A DNA stretch of 64,000 nt from contig NC_135356.1 in the NCBI RefSeq assembly GCF_051622035.1, forward strand, positions 26,876,839-26,940,838, written 5' to 3'. The translations under genes and the position numbers were made by a program. This stretch comes from Arctopsyche grandis. Taxonomy: Eukaryota > Arthropoda > Insecta > Trichoptera > Hydropsychidae. How positions within the stretch are numbered: position 1 is the stretch's first letter; each line of letters starts with the position of its first letter. Shown here in pieces: positions 1 through 11,165 of this stretch. The notes under the pieces are model-generated. The model made no database searches, was not told where the DNA came from, and saw only the letters and a program-made list of their open reading frames with translations.

Positions 1-950
1 GCAGATTTACAATATACGCAAGTTGCTCACTGCAACTACCCACAGACATACAATACATATATACGGTTGCATTTTCCGGGGAAACCGAGGGGATATTACG
101 CTGTCTTGATTTTGCCAATTATGAAGGAAGGACGTCGCTAGCTATGTGTAGTATATATGTGTATATATACGTAAAATATATAATATGTACATTTTGTATT
201 TTAGATTAACTACTGCAATTATAGGGCGGTCTGCTGAAAATGTAGCTTGGCAACAATTTGCCGATACCAGACCGTCAATTTTTAATGGGATGACTATTTT
301 CAACTGGCGCTATCGTGACTGCTCGGTTTCAATACATTATATCAGAAACTTATTCTTACTTCAACTAATGTATGTACATACATATATCAGTAGCGTGATG
401 TGACTGAAAAGGGCACTAGACACGGACAAAGAATATATGTATACCTATACGAAAAAAAAATTCAGGCAACAAATAAGATGAATTTCGCATTTAAATAATT
501 TTTTTCAAATATAACTTAAACGAGTAAGTTCGACTGCTATAGTACTGACTGGAATTGTGGAGATCAAGCAACAAAGTTTATATATGTATTTCTGGAAACG
601 CTTCTTTCTCCAGTGTCATGTCCTTCAGGATTTTCTCTAACGTTTTAAAGACATTTTCACTTAATTCCATCCTTTATTTTCTCTTATCGAAACTTACATC
701 TCCCATACTTTCAATAATGTCATTTTGTATCTTATTCGAGATTCCATTGAATATATTGGAGCTTTGAAGATGAGTACTCAATTTGGTGTCGTACTTTGAA
801 TATGTTTGTAAAAATTTGAATATACATATATGTACATAAGTATAATACATGCAAAATTTTCAATGTTTAATGAATCTGTATTGCCGTTGTCCCCTCTAAA
901 ATAAATTACTTGTCTAGCTAATGAATCAATAATATGCATATACATATATA
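1..950. other. AT-rich spacer without recognisable gene
   Basis: No open frame here has a recognisable domain or coding-like composition. The stretch contains scattered TATGTATGTACATACATAT-type simple sequence, which recurs through the whole window. Confidence 0.6.
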
Positions 951-953
951 AAA

Positions 954-995
954 AAATTCGTAATATTAAATTTTTTTTTTTAATATTACGAATTT
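954..995. repeat. Perfect 17 bp inverted repeat
   Basis: Arms at 954-970 and 979-995 are exact reverse complements around an 8 nt poly-T loop. The arm core is CGTAATATTA. I see no flanking target duplication. It could be a small foldback remnant. Confidence 0.7.
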
Positions 996-1049
996 ACTTT
1001 AGTGCATTTTTATGACATTATTCACAGAAGGTTTATTTTTAATTATTTA

Positions 1050-1218
1050 TGATTCAATTTAGGTTAACGTTTTTAGGAAAAGCGAACACATACAGCTATC
1101 GAATGTATAAAGAAAACTTTTTTCATTCACCGGTAATAACCGGTATACCGGTAATAGGAAAAATTCAATTACCGTTTAACGCTTTATCAAATTTAACGGT
1201 AAATTGAAATCCCTACTT
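1050..1218. repeat. Fragment of dispersed CCGGTAAT-rich repeat
   Basis: This resembles 38020-38166: both have a 'cgtttttagRaaaag' stretch, then 'ttttttcattYaccg', then palindromic CCGGTAAT/ACCGGTAT motifs, and end near AAATCCCTA/CAATCCCTAG. The 38 kb copy lies at the right end of an element with 12 bp terminal inverted repeats (37332-38166), so this is probably a truncated relative, hAT-like by its terminus. No second terminus is visible here. Confidence 0.45.
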
Positions 1219-1721
1219 ATAGTTCGCTAAAGGTATAGCTCGATAGAATCTAGTTCATTACAACGTTCAAAAGTAAGGGGATTTAATATAAAAATGTTAT
1301 ATTTTCATAATTCATCACGTTATTTAGCTTTTATTTTCTTTCGAAATTTCAATGGGTGGATTGGAAACGGAATTGATACGTGCTTTGAAATTAAAGTTAT
1401 AAATTTTGTACATTATATTTCCAAAACAAAAAAAAATAGGGTTTTATTTTGAAAAGTTATCAATTTGTTCCGATAGAACTTGAAAATATGAACAAATAAA
1501 CCGCATTGATAACTCAATTTAAGCAAATTTTTATCATCTTTGCGATTCAGATATTTAATCACTTATAAAAAATAAAATTGAAAATGGATTTGCAGTATTA
1601 ACTTATACGAATATCAATAGATTCGACATGAAATATATAAAAGATGATAAAAAATTTAGACTTTTCGATACATATTGTACTGTATATTCATTCAATGGTG
1701 GAATATATTTATGATAAATAC

Positions 1722-2129
1722 GGGTCTCCGTGACGGGCCGGAATGTGAAATGCCGGAAAACGCAAATATCGGAAGGCAAAGATCGAAAATCGAAAGATCT
1801 TAAGTCGAAAGATTAAAAAAAAGGGTGCATGGTAAACGGTACATACTCACTTACTTTGCGCGAGCAGGATACAACAGGAACAAGAGGAAGAGGCTTTTCC
1901 TCCCGTATTCTGCGCGCGCACATTAATACGGGAGGAAAAGCCTGTTCCTCTTGTTCCTGTTGTATTCTGCTCGCACAAATTATGTAAGTGAGTATGTACG
2001 TGAGTATGTACAGTTTACCATGCACCCTTTTTTTTTGATCTTTCGACTTAAGATCTTTTGATTTTCGATCTTTGCCTTCCTATATTTGCGTTTTCCGGCA
2101 TTTCACATTCCGGCCCGTCACGGAGACCG
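1722..2129. mobile_element. 408 bp near-perfect palindromic (foldback, MULE-like) element
   Basis: Almost the whole element folds on itself. Arms of about 190 bp start with GGTCTCCGTGACGGGCC at both ends and meet around a short centre containing GCGCGCGCAC (about 1915). It is flanked by an exact 9 bp direct repeat GATAAATAC at 1713-1721 and 2130-2138. A 9 bp duplication with long terminal inverted repeats is typical of Mutator-like (MULE) elements and of some foldback elements; assignment to MULE is inference. There is no transposase, so it is non-autonomous. A relative lies at 47158-47510 and a degenerate one at 5275-5700. Confidence 0.85.
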
Positions 2130-2830
2130 GATAAATACACCCTCCGAATAAATGATAAAGTAAAAATTAGACTACAATGCTCTAAGAAACATGGAATCAT
2201 AAGAATAATGTGAAAATAAATTAACCAAACTGTCAAACCATTTGAATATAAACGAACCTGAAACTATTCAACGCAATAAACGAAGAAGTGTACGTATGTA
2301 CAAGCATTCATATATATGTATGTATGTATATTGATGCATTTTTAAAATTTTTAAATCTTTTAATACAATACAATAAAATTGCATGTAATTTAAAAAAAAA
2401 TACGCACATGAAAATTTTAAAGGAATACATGACACAAAACAATTCAAATATTAAATTTAGTTCCTAATTACATCGGTTTGTTTACAAGCGGGTAAAGTGA
2501 GGCGGGTTTTATTTAGGTCAAACGACATGTTTGGATTGCTATCTGTCATCACTTCAATCTGACACAATATTCCGACGTATTTTTAATGACTTAATTAATG
2601 ATTAAACTCCTCTAGCTTCATTTCGGAAACATTAACTCACTTCAATGCTAGCTAATCTCCGTATTTCGTTAAGATATCCAAGAGACCTGAAGTGTGGAAG
2701 TGGTTCACAATCAGATCACAATTTTTTGACGGGCAGTCACTGAACTAACAGATTTGCTCTAAATTAAACTAAATTAAACTAAATGAGAATGCAATATATC
2801 ATACATATGTATGTATATGCATGTGTGACA

Positions 2831-3168
2831 TTTGATCTGTTCGGTATTTCCCTACATCAATTCAGGACTAACATCAAGAGAACCTTGACCGATTGATCCA
2901 TTTCTTCTTCTATTCTATTTTTTAACCTTTTTGCACTATTTTAATACTTTAGTTTAGTTATACAATGTGCTATTTAGTCATGTTATAGCTTTTATTCTTT
3001 TCTTTTTCATTTAATTATCTTTGTAAAAATCTGTAATTGGACTCGGATGTTATATATATATACATACATATATGTTATATATTTACTCTTTGTTTTGATG
3101 CATATCTTCATCTTGTTGTCTATTGATTTTTCAATAAATAAAATAAAATAAAAAAAATAAAATAACTA
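2831..3168 (+). mobile_element. 5'-truncated LINE: last 21 codons of ORF2 plus 3' tail
   Basis: Codons 2831-2893 read FDLFGISLHQFRTNIKRTLT-D, then TGA at 2894-2896. A 3' UTR follows, ending in AATAAA-type A-rich sequence (about 3133-3165). The reverse strand at 61020-61570 encodes the same peptide with more upstream sequence and has the same UTR, which shows a dispersed LINE family. It is jockey-like by the form of its ORF2 end, but too short to assign to a clade. Confidence 0.7.
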
Positions 3169-3179
3169 GTTGATGAAAG

Positions 3180-3845
3180 TACGTATATACAAAAAAGTAT
3201 GAATACATATACGTACATACATACGTATATATGTAAAAGTATGTATGTATATACCTTCTTTCGTCTATTTATAATTCAATTTTTTAGTAATAGAATAAAT
3301 ACTTTAATAATAACCTATGTATGTATACGTATGTATTATATACATATGTATATGTATTGATGTCTTTGAAGATTATACTATAAGATTATAATATAATACA
3401 TTATTCAAATTATGGTATAAATAAAAACGTATTCGATAACATTTGAGTGTTTCAGCTCAAATTTCTACATCTATTTATTGGCGATACTTGGTATGTGTCC
3501 TTTTTTATACGATTCCCTTCATACAAATTTGTGCCGCAGCAATTTTGATGATTTTTAATATTCATTTATAAATAATAATAAAATGTGACGAGATAAAATA
3601 AAAGTAACAATTGATAGAACTGTTAGAAGCCATAAATTAATTTCGATATTTCATTTCAATCTCGATACGGAATATTCTTTTGTTAAAATGAATATAATAC
3701 AAACACGGGATTGGAAAAAGCAAACACGTGATTGTAGAAAGAAACATGGCATACATTTTGTTTGTGGAGATTCTACGAAATAAATAAACATAATACAAAA
3801 TACGCCAAAATCGACATCGTTCGGGGCGACTTGTTTGAAAATGTA
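3180..3845. other. AT-rich spacer, no gene seen
   Basis: The stretch holds several TACGTACATACATACGTATAT-type tracts (3180-3350) and no domain-bearing frame. Confidence 0.55.
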
Positions 3846-3849
3846 TAAC

Positions 3850-4275
3850 ATCTAACATATATGTAATTTCGAAAGAGACTTTGTATATATGTATGTAAGT
3901 TTTGGTTCGTAGAATCCGTGATGTTAAATTTAATAAAAAAACAAATGAATATACAAAGAAATTTAAATAAAATAAAACTATTCGAATAAATTTAATAAAT
4001 GTTTACTATAAGATTGGCCAAGTTTAAGCATTTTATATTACAAATAATGAGCGAAGCCGGGTAAAACCACTAGTTTATATGTAAAACTAGTGTTTTTACC
4101 CGGCTTCGCTCGGTATTTGTAATATAAACCGCTTAAACGTGTCCAATCTAATAGTTAACATTTTATTAAATTTATTTGAATAGTTTTATTTTATTTAAAT
4201 TTATTTGAATATTCATTTGTTCGATGACGTCACGGATTTACGAACCAACAATAGTTACATTATATATTAGATGAA
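3850..4275. mobile_element. Two ACTAGT-terminated repeats joined tail to tail
   Basis: The left arm (about 3850-4074) runs from 'tttcgaaagagactttgtat' to 'gagcgaagccgggtaaaaccACTAGT'-type sequence. The right arm (4086-about 4275) is its reverse complement. Only about 11 bp separate the two ACTAGT hexamers (4069-4074 and 4086-4091). The same 3' half occurs at 53090-53314 and 57040-57254. Arms differ by substitutions and indels, so the arrangement is old. The superfamily is unresolved; an end in CTAG followed by T would suit a Helitron, but I could not show a consistent 5' TC end. Confidence 0.65.
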
Positions 4276-4489
4276 TTTTTATATGAATTAGATGAATTTA
4301 AGCCAGGACGATTTTATGTGTTTAGGTATTCGTACACATTTTTCACGATTACAACTTTTGTATGTCTTAAAAAAAACCGTTGACGAGAACCAAGTCCATA
4401 CAGTTCAAGTGTTGATAAGGGCTGTCTTATTTTGTTATTTTATCTGAATTTTGTTGCATTTTTTTTAATGAATAGCCTTCCTTTCTCGC

Positions 4490-5135
4490 CTCCCCCTTTT
4501 AATATCTCGAGGCGATGGCGGTTACGGGGGTGAGATAAAATTGGGTAGTCACATTTGGGGGGGGGGGGGGAGGAAGTGGAAGAGGTGAAGAGGAAGTGCT
4601 GCCGAAGGGCGATTTAAGGGGCGCTCGAGGGCAGGGAGGAAGGGGAGAGGTTGAAATTCGTGCGTGAGAGCCTCTTAAACAAAAGCGCAAAAGATTTGTG
4701 CGTTCCGGGGAAAACTCCGTGAGAGTTTTCGGCTTTTCGCGGTCGCCAGGTGAGGGCGGGTGCGGGGAGAGGGCGTAATAGTACCGCGGGGTAGGGGGGC
4801 AGGGACGATAAAGAATATATTTCCGAATAAGAAAAAAAGAAAAAAAGAAAGGCAGCCGTGATTCCACGAGAGAGTAATGTGAGTCGGCGGGGACCGGAGG
4901 CTCGTGCCGTCGGTCGCCGGCCTCATCCCCCCGAGAAGGCTCCCAGCCACCCCGTGATCGACCCCCCCGATCTACCCCTGTCCTCCTCCCCCGGGACCCC
5001 CGGCGCCTCGTCCGTCTCCCCCTCTTGTCGTCATCACGCCTCGGTCCACCCCGTCGCCCCTCGCCCCGATCGCCCCCGGGCCAGCTCAAGCGACGACCAC
5101 GCGCCACGACTAGACCGGTGCTCGAACACCATGGT
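4490..5135 (+). promoter_or_regulatory. GC/CpG-rich block, candidate promoter or first exon
   Basis: GC content jumps sharply in an otherwise AT-rich region, with C- and G-runs and many CpGs. A possible splice donor lies right after an ATG in good context (ACACCATG then gtaatt, 5131-5136), so a first exon ending at or near the start codon is conceivable on the + strand. Frames on both strands are open for 90-200 codons but are Arg/Pro/Ser-rich, as expected of GC-rich DNA without stops, and show no domain. It is a promoter or 5' UTR candidate, not a called protein. Confidence 0.35.
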
Positions 5136-5274
5136 AATTAATTACTAACAAAATTTAAATATGCTCTCCTAATACGTCTTAAGACACGACCAGATAAAGC
5201 TGGACGCGTCGACGAAATTCTGCTGTGAAGTCGCCATTGAAGGATCGACCGGGCCGAGGCCGTCAGAATGCACG

Positions 5275-5700
5275 TATACATAGCATACGGGTCGAAAGTC
5301 GAAATATCGAAAAAGCAAATATCGGAAAGCAAAGATCGTAAATCGAAAGAATGCATGCATGTTAAACGGTACTATGTACATATATATAACATATATCAGA
5401 GGCATGCTGGGAAATTTCTCTCAAAAGTTTTTTCTTTCTAATTCTTTCTTTCTAAAAAACTCTCTTTTTGTCGTACAGCCTCGCATAATGTGTGCGGGAA
5501 GGATACGGGAGGAAAAGCCTGTTCCTCTTGTATCCTACTCGCGCAAATTAAGTGAGGCTGTATGAGGGGGGAGAGAGAGTTTTACCGCACGCCACTGATA
5601 TAGATATGTATATACTTACATATACTACCCACTTTTCATATGTATTCATGGTAAACGAACATTTTCGATTTTTCGACCTTTCGATGCGGTGACAGTCACC
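5275..5700. mobile_element. Degenerate relative of the palindromic element at 1722
   Basis: It shares 'gcaaatatcggaa.gcaaagatcg.aaatcgaaag' on the left, 'tacgggaggaaaagcctgttc' in the centre (5507-5528), 'actcgcgcaaatta.gtgag' and 'atggtaaacg.ac..tttcgatttttcgac' on the right with the elements at 1722-2129 and 47158-47510. A 'tttctttctaattctttctttc' insertion (about 5425) and rearranged ends break the palindrome. No target duplication is visible. Confidence 0.5.
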
Positions 5701-5704
5701 GATA

Positions 5705-6245
5705 TTAACCGATGCCTCACTAGCTTACATATTCGTCAGACATCTCTCTGTTAATACAACATTAAGTAGTACTTTAACCAATGCTTGTTTGTATAAGTCA
5801 TCCACTGCTTGTTTGTGTCGGAATCAAGCTGTGGAGTCGGAAAAATCAAACGACTTTGAATTATAGCAATAAAAACAACAAAAAACACAAAACTAAACAA
5901 GAATAGATGGAGCATATTATTTTTTAATTAATTAAGTTTTTTTTTGATTAACATCAAAGAAACGATAAAAATAGAGTTGAGGTGAAATAATTATTATAAT
6001 AAAATTTCATAGGATTCTTCACAAGATTTCGTTTGAAAATTCTACACACATTTGTAAATATAAACCTTAATTAATTTTCATTATTCACAATCCTGGGAAT
6101 GTTTTGAATTTTCAAAAGTTTGACCAAATAAAAAAAATGATTTTTAATCAATAGTATCACAAAATGATAAATTGAATCATATGTACGTACATACATATGT
6201 TCATAACGGATTTTATGGCAGTTTGTCAGATACAAACAAAATTCA
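5705..6245. other. AT-rich spacer, no gene seen
   Basis: There are no recognisable domains or mobile-element ends apart from TACATACATATGT simple sequence near 6183. Confidence 0.5.
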
Positions 6246-6248
6246 TTA

Positions 6249-6503
6249 ATATATGAGCCGTTATAATTGAAAGTGGCATACGTCCACTTTTCTTCATTTC
6301 GAGAAATATCTCGCAAAACATTAAATACGGTGTTTTTCATTTAACATTATTTAAAAATATTGGTGGCGTGTAATACGTTTATTCTCCTTTTGATTCTGGA
6401 CATATCGAATTAAAGGAGTGATAACAGTTTGTGAATTAAATCAAACAGGAATAGTGTTTTTGGAACTGAAAATTGGACTTTCGCCACATTCAAATATAAT
6501 ATA
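6249..6503. mobile_element. MITE with AGCCGTTATA-type terminal repeats (copy 1)
   Basis: It starts TATGAGCCGTTATAATTGAAAG and ends near CACATTCAAATATAA, and it aligns along its length with 29548-29832. In the 29.5 kb copy both termini are intact inverted repeats, so this copy has lost the last bases of its right end. Insertion beside TA suggests a Tc1/mariner-type target, which is inference. There is no coding capacity. Confidence 0.65.
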
Positions 6504-6509
6504 TGTACA

Positions 6510-8150
6510 TATGTATGTACATATACATATACATATACATATGTATGTATCATTTTGTTTCCTCCGAAAAATTAAATCGGAATATTTCGTCCCAAAGGCA
6601 TTCCATTAAATAACACAGCTCATATAGATGTAAATCACAACAAATTTGAAATTGGAAACATATCTACATATGTACATACATTAGTCGCATTTCCAATCAC
6701 CCTATTACAAAATTCATCATTGACACGTGTGAATATTATCGTTTACGCGTGCAGATGTGCAAAATGGAGAAAGGGGTAGGAGGTAAGGAGGTGCGATTGG
6801 ATCAACCCTCATTCTCATTATCAATTCAATGAAATGCATCGTGAATGCAGGGTTGGTATGTCATAATCGATGATTCGCCTGACTTGCGTTCGCAATTGCA
6901 TGCTGAATATTTAATATTACAAGGGGTGTTAATTGATATGCTTTTTATTATTAAAGGGTGAACTAGGGCATGTTCAGTTTTTAGTTATCGTCCCTGAAAA
7001 TATCAAAAATATATGCATTAGTATTTAAGTGGGAGGGTAAATCAAAGCAAATGCAAATTGTGCTTAATAGCACAATTTCCATATCTATAAATTACAAGAG
7101 GATTTAGTATGGGAAAAGTTTCGTGTCCTAGTTTTCATATGTACATACATAAATCGTATACTTATTATTATTCATCTGTTCCAGATATACACATATTAGT
7201 TGCAGGTAGTATATTAAATTAAAACGTTTACTCTTATTTCATTCCAAATTAGGTATGTCAATATCTATTGTTGTGCATCGTTATCAAAGCCTTAATTTAT
7301 ATTTATATTTTATATTCAACCCTTATTAAAATTTCGTATGTTTATTGATGTCTTATTACACGCTTGGCTGAAAGAGTAAACAACAATAAAACAGGAGTTA
7401 AATTTGGAATTATTACCCTTTATGATGAGCCCTTATAACTACAAGCAGTGACGGATTTAGGCAAAGGCGGGGAGGCGCTAACCTCGGACTCTCGACTGGT
7501 ATTTTTAAAATTTTATTTTATCATGAAAGTTCAATTACTTTTTGAAAAAAAACAACGCTATTTTTATAAATCCATCGCATTTCCGAGAAGCTCCATATTT
7601 GCACTAATTGGCCAGAATTTATTTATAGAAGGAGTTTCAGCATCTTCGCCTTGAATTTTGTATGCAAATAACATTTTAATTAATTGTTTTCTCAAAATAT
7701 CACAGAAGATAATAAAAGTCAATGGGAGTGTTTATGCACGCACGTACGCATTACCGAAAATTCACTAAGTACGGCTTTCGTCTTAATTCGGGTATCAACC
7801 GAAAATTTTCAATGCAAATCAAACTTCTCGCGGTTTTTACCCAACAAATTTGTTGATACAATGTTGCCCATTCGATTTATTTATTAACGTTTCTGATAAA
7901 AAAAGAGCGTTATCATATTATATGCACGATATATACATCTGTTATTGAAAAATATTCTTTTAATATTTTTACTAATTGGAAAATATTTGATGTGTAATGA
8001 GGGGGAAGGGGGAGGAAGATTTGGAATCTGGCCCTATACATTTGTATAATAAATACTTATAGTACCCCAGAAATGTGTAACGCCTTGAGCCTTTAGCGAA
8101 TTAAATTGGCCACTGACAACGTGATATAATACAACCTTACGAGTATACAC
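6510..8150. other. Anonymous AT-rich stretch
   Basis: No gene seen. At 7447 the string CAGTGACGGATTTAGGC resembles a hAT-type terminus (CAGTG start), and the following 40 bp are GC-rich, but I found no matching right terminus. The frame at 7684-7887 has ordinary-looking composition but no recognisable motif. Confidence 0.4.
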
Positions 8151-8151
8151 G

Positions 8152-8192
8152 AATTTTACAGAACATAATGAAGCATTATGCTCTGTAAAATT
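8152..8192. repeat. 19 bp inverted repeat (hairpin)
   Basis: Arms at 8152-8170 and 8174-8192 are complementary except for one base, around a 3 nt loop. The arm core is TTTTACAGA.CATAATG. The size would suit a small foldback remnant; a short structured RNA is possible but unsupported. Confidence 0.6.
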
Positions 8193-8199
8193 ATAAATA

Positions 8200-8840
8200 T
8201 ATAAAAAAGTTTTAATATTAAAAAAAACGCCACGCTCACAACAGCCAATCAATGTTTTCCGAACATCGTTTTTTTCATGTTTTCGTCGCTATTTTGAATA
8301 TAAATTTTGTTGAGAGCTTCCTTCAGTGTTTATCTTTATTTTAAGCACAAATAATTCTGAAAAATATATCAATTTAGTAAAATATAATACATGGTATTTT
8401 CATAACACTGTATAAATAAATAATTTCAACATTTTTTTTTATTTGACATTAAATTAATTAAATTAACAGTTTAAATTAAAGTAACTTGTGAATGTCGACC
8501 TTTGTTCGGCGCGCTCCCTCAATTAGGTTTTTATGTACACCCTAATTTTGATAATTGACAAGATATATGCATGAGTGATACCTTTTTTGAATACTTATCG
8601 TGCCCTAATATTTTTCCTGTTAACATAGATGGTCGTATTTTTTTATTTGATTGAATAATCAACAGAAAAACAAAAAATAATAATTTATTAACATACCACT
8701 TTTAACTTGGGCAGAATTAGCAATTAACTGTGTTTTGGTGTTTTTTCTATACATCTTTAAAGATGAAAAAAAAAACCATAGGACTCTTTACTAACGTATG
8801 TGTGGCTCAAAATTTTCTAAATGGTATGAGCTATAACCCT
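8200..8840. other. AT-rich spacer, no gene seen
   Basis: Only low-complexity A/T tracts are visible. Confidence 0.5.
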
Positions 8841-8846
8841 TTTTAT

Positions 8847-8940
8847 CTTATTTTATTTTATTTTATTTTATTTCAATAAACACACCAGTGTCTTTACATG
8901 CTACCCCAATATCACACTGTGGCCAGATTATATACATCGT
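8847..8940 (-). mobile_element. LINE 3' UTR fragment
   Basis: A (TTTTA)n run at 8847-8873 is the complement of an A-rich LINE tail. It is followed by CACCAGTGTCTTTACATGCTA and CCCCAATAT, a signature shared with 36036-36112 and, more loosely, with 56205-56250. In the last case it lies just 3' of a recognisable ORF2 on the minus strand. Only the extreme 3' end remains. Confidence 0.5.
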
Positions 8941-9019
8941 ACATATTATATAGTATATAATAATTGTCTAATGCGTGCGTGTGTGTGTACGAAGTACTCG
9001 CTGTTAACACCATGTTACG

Positions 9020-9155
9020 TCTCTCTTTCTGTCCTTGGAATCGTATATCGTGGAAAGAGACGGAGCGTGATGAGTGTTTACTAAGTAATCACTAACCATG
9101 CTCCGTATCACTTTCTCCCCTTGGAATCTCATATCGTGGAAAGAGACGCGGCATA
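9020..9155. repeat. Imperfect direct duplication, about 88 bp apart
   Basis: 'ccttggaatc..atatcgtgg' followed by AAAGAGACG occurs at 9032-9061 and again at 9118-9148, each preceded by a 'ctttct' stretch. The intervening bases are partly inverted copies of each other ('acgtctctctttc' against 'gaaagagacg'). Origin unknown. Confidence 0.55.
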
Positions 9156-9159
9156 TCAT

Positions 9160-9690
9160 TTCGTTCACATGAGTGGCCGACTAAAATAAAATACTTTTTT
9201 TCAAAAAAATTAATTAAATTTAAATAAATTCCGTTGGTTCAAATTGTGATATTCTACCGATTGCACACAGGCCGCTAGTATTATAAAATCGAGAACAATA
9301 CACATTTTATATAATCATACACACATATAAAATAAAATACATATTTCATTTATTTAACAAACATTCATATGCGACCCAAAGTATTAAAGAACTAAAGGCT
9401 GATCGCTGGTAAAATTCAGGCAGCGTAAGGCCCGAGCAATGGGAGAAAAAAAAATGTTATATTGTCATGTTATGAAACAATAGGCGCAATAATATAATAA
9501 CATAATAATTTGTAGAAATGACACACAAGAAACATATCCCTCCGACAATATAGGGAACTACACAAGATAGGGAACTACCCACGGATCCCTGTACGAATTC
9601 ACTGGGATATACATATGATAGAGGATAGTATTCAAACTTTCTCATACATATATTTATATATGTAGGTAGATAGCGGAAGAATTTTTAGAG
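9160..9690. other. AT-rich spacer, no gene seen
   Basis: There is no convincing frame; short A-rich tracts only. Confidence 0.45.
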
Positions 9691-9691
9691 T

Positions 9692-10267
9692 GTGTCACTT
9701 CACTGGGACTCCATATTGTGGAACCAGATTGCAAGATGCTTCGGACTAATGCATTATAATGAAGACGCAAAACTCTCATATTCTTCTTATATTATATATT
9801 TACAGTATTCTCGGTTGATTTTCAACTCGCTTGTGAGAAGCAAGCTTGACTATAATGTGATTGTGTGGAAACCGAAGGAAGAAAATTACGAGCAAAAGAG
9901 AAAGAATGTGCAAAAAGCATTTCTCCGTTTCCTATATAGAAAAGAGTAAAGAGTATTATCCATATCTCTATACCCTACTCGTTTCCTTTCGGGCATGCTT
10001 TGGCATAATTCCCTTGAACTTCTGAGAAATTTATCATTAATTCGTTTTGCTCTCTAGCTTCTACGTGGTAATACGTCATTGTTGTTGCTGGGACAGTTGG
10101 GCCTTTATGCTCCTAATAATTATGTACGTGGTAGACATAATCATTTGATGGTTTTACCCCCTGCTCGCACAGTTCTTTATCGAATGGCTGTTATTTCAAG
10201 AAATATCCGACTTCTCAATGAAATCGTTGCTGCTGAGCCTGAATATGATATTTTCCACCTCCAATGA
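9692..10267 (+). pseudogene. LINE ORF2 C-terminal remnant (non-LTR retrotransposon)
   Basis: The translation 9692-9949 contains LVRSKLDYNVIVWKP followed by KNVQKAFLRFLYR. This is the post-RT block of jockey/CR1-type LINE polymerases (consensus form 'SLVRSxLEYxxVIWxP...VQxKFLRxL'). After a stop, the same reading continues to the TGA at 10265-10267 with YPYLYPTRFLSGMLWHN and SLLLLGQLGLYAPNNYVRGR-like text ending in EYDIFHL. The catalytic RT core (YADD/FADD) is absent, so the copy is 5' truncated and dead. The 3' UTR probably extends to about 10520. The protein-family link is firm; the clade is inference. Confidence 0.75.
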
Positions 10268-10639
10268 CCGTCGCTTATTTTAACCTACTTGTCTGGTAGC
10301 TTGCGCTCATCATTATTTTCATAATTAAATGTGATGTATGAGTGAAATTTTGATTTTCTCTCTTCTATTTGGGCCTCGTAAGGATGTTTTGTATTTTCGG
10401 CTGGTTCTTATACATATGTACATACATATAATGGTGCTGGCTATAGGTGCAAGATATTCCCTACTTTGTATTTATTATTTAATATTTTAAATTTAAGTTA
10501 AACAGGTTCACATATAAAACAGGGCTACTCTACATCAATACTTATAACACTTCATAAATATAAAAGAAAAAAATTCATATTGGTAGGCCAGACGTTTTCG
10601 AAAATTAGCTCATTCGTCACACTGGTTGTCAAAATCACT

Positions 10640-11165
10640 ACTGTGTTTATGTATGCAACTACAGGTGATGTATCCGATAACATATCACCGCATTGGTGTT
10701 GGCATATTACATAAGTTATTAAATAAAAAAAAATTAAAAGAAATGTGATGGTCCTGTGTTCGATCCGCACGGGGTCGAATTTTTTTCAAATACCTTTTAA
10801 ATGAATTTAATTTAATATTTATATTTAATTATTTAATATGAAATAAAAATGGTAAAAACAACATACCTACCTATATGTAAACAATATAAAATACCAATAG
10901 AAAAATTGATTGATAAAATAAATTTTCAATAGATGGCGGTAAATGCCCAGAGACAGCACCGTCTATTTGCCAATAGGAAACATTGGTAGCAAACAGTATA
11001 TATATAAGTTTTTTTTCTTTTGTTATTATATTCGTATACGTTTTGTTGGCAGTGGTTTAGCTGTGACAAACATATGTATGTCGAATCGAAACGACTATGA
11101 TAGTACGGCGACCGTTATCTCAGATACACAGACAGCCACACAGAATAGTGATATTATACGTGTAT
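10640..11165 (+). mobile_element. Dispersed composite repeat (copy 1; second copy at 53690)
   Basis: It aligns with 53690-54160 through five blocks: 'ttggcatatta..taagttatta', GTCCTGTGTTCGATCCGCAC, 'caaatacctttta', 'tcaatagatggcggtaaa', and 'atgtcgaatcgaaacgacta' with 'agtacggcga'. The TGTTCGATCC string (10755-10764) matches a pol III B box, so part of the repeat may be tRNA-derived. It is followed directly by another repeat head (11163, 'agtgctatgcccgtgg'). There is no coding capacity. Confidence 0.65.

Noticed and set aside
4499..5107. 202-codon Arg/Gly-rich frame on the minus strand
   Set aside because: GC-rich DNA is open in several frames on both strands; no domain, and a homopolymer G run would encode Pro repeats.
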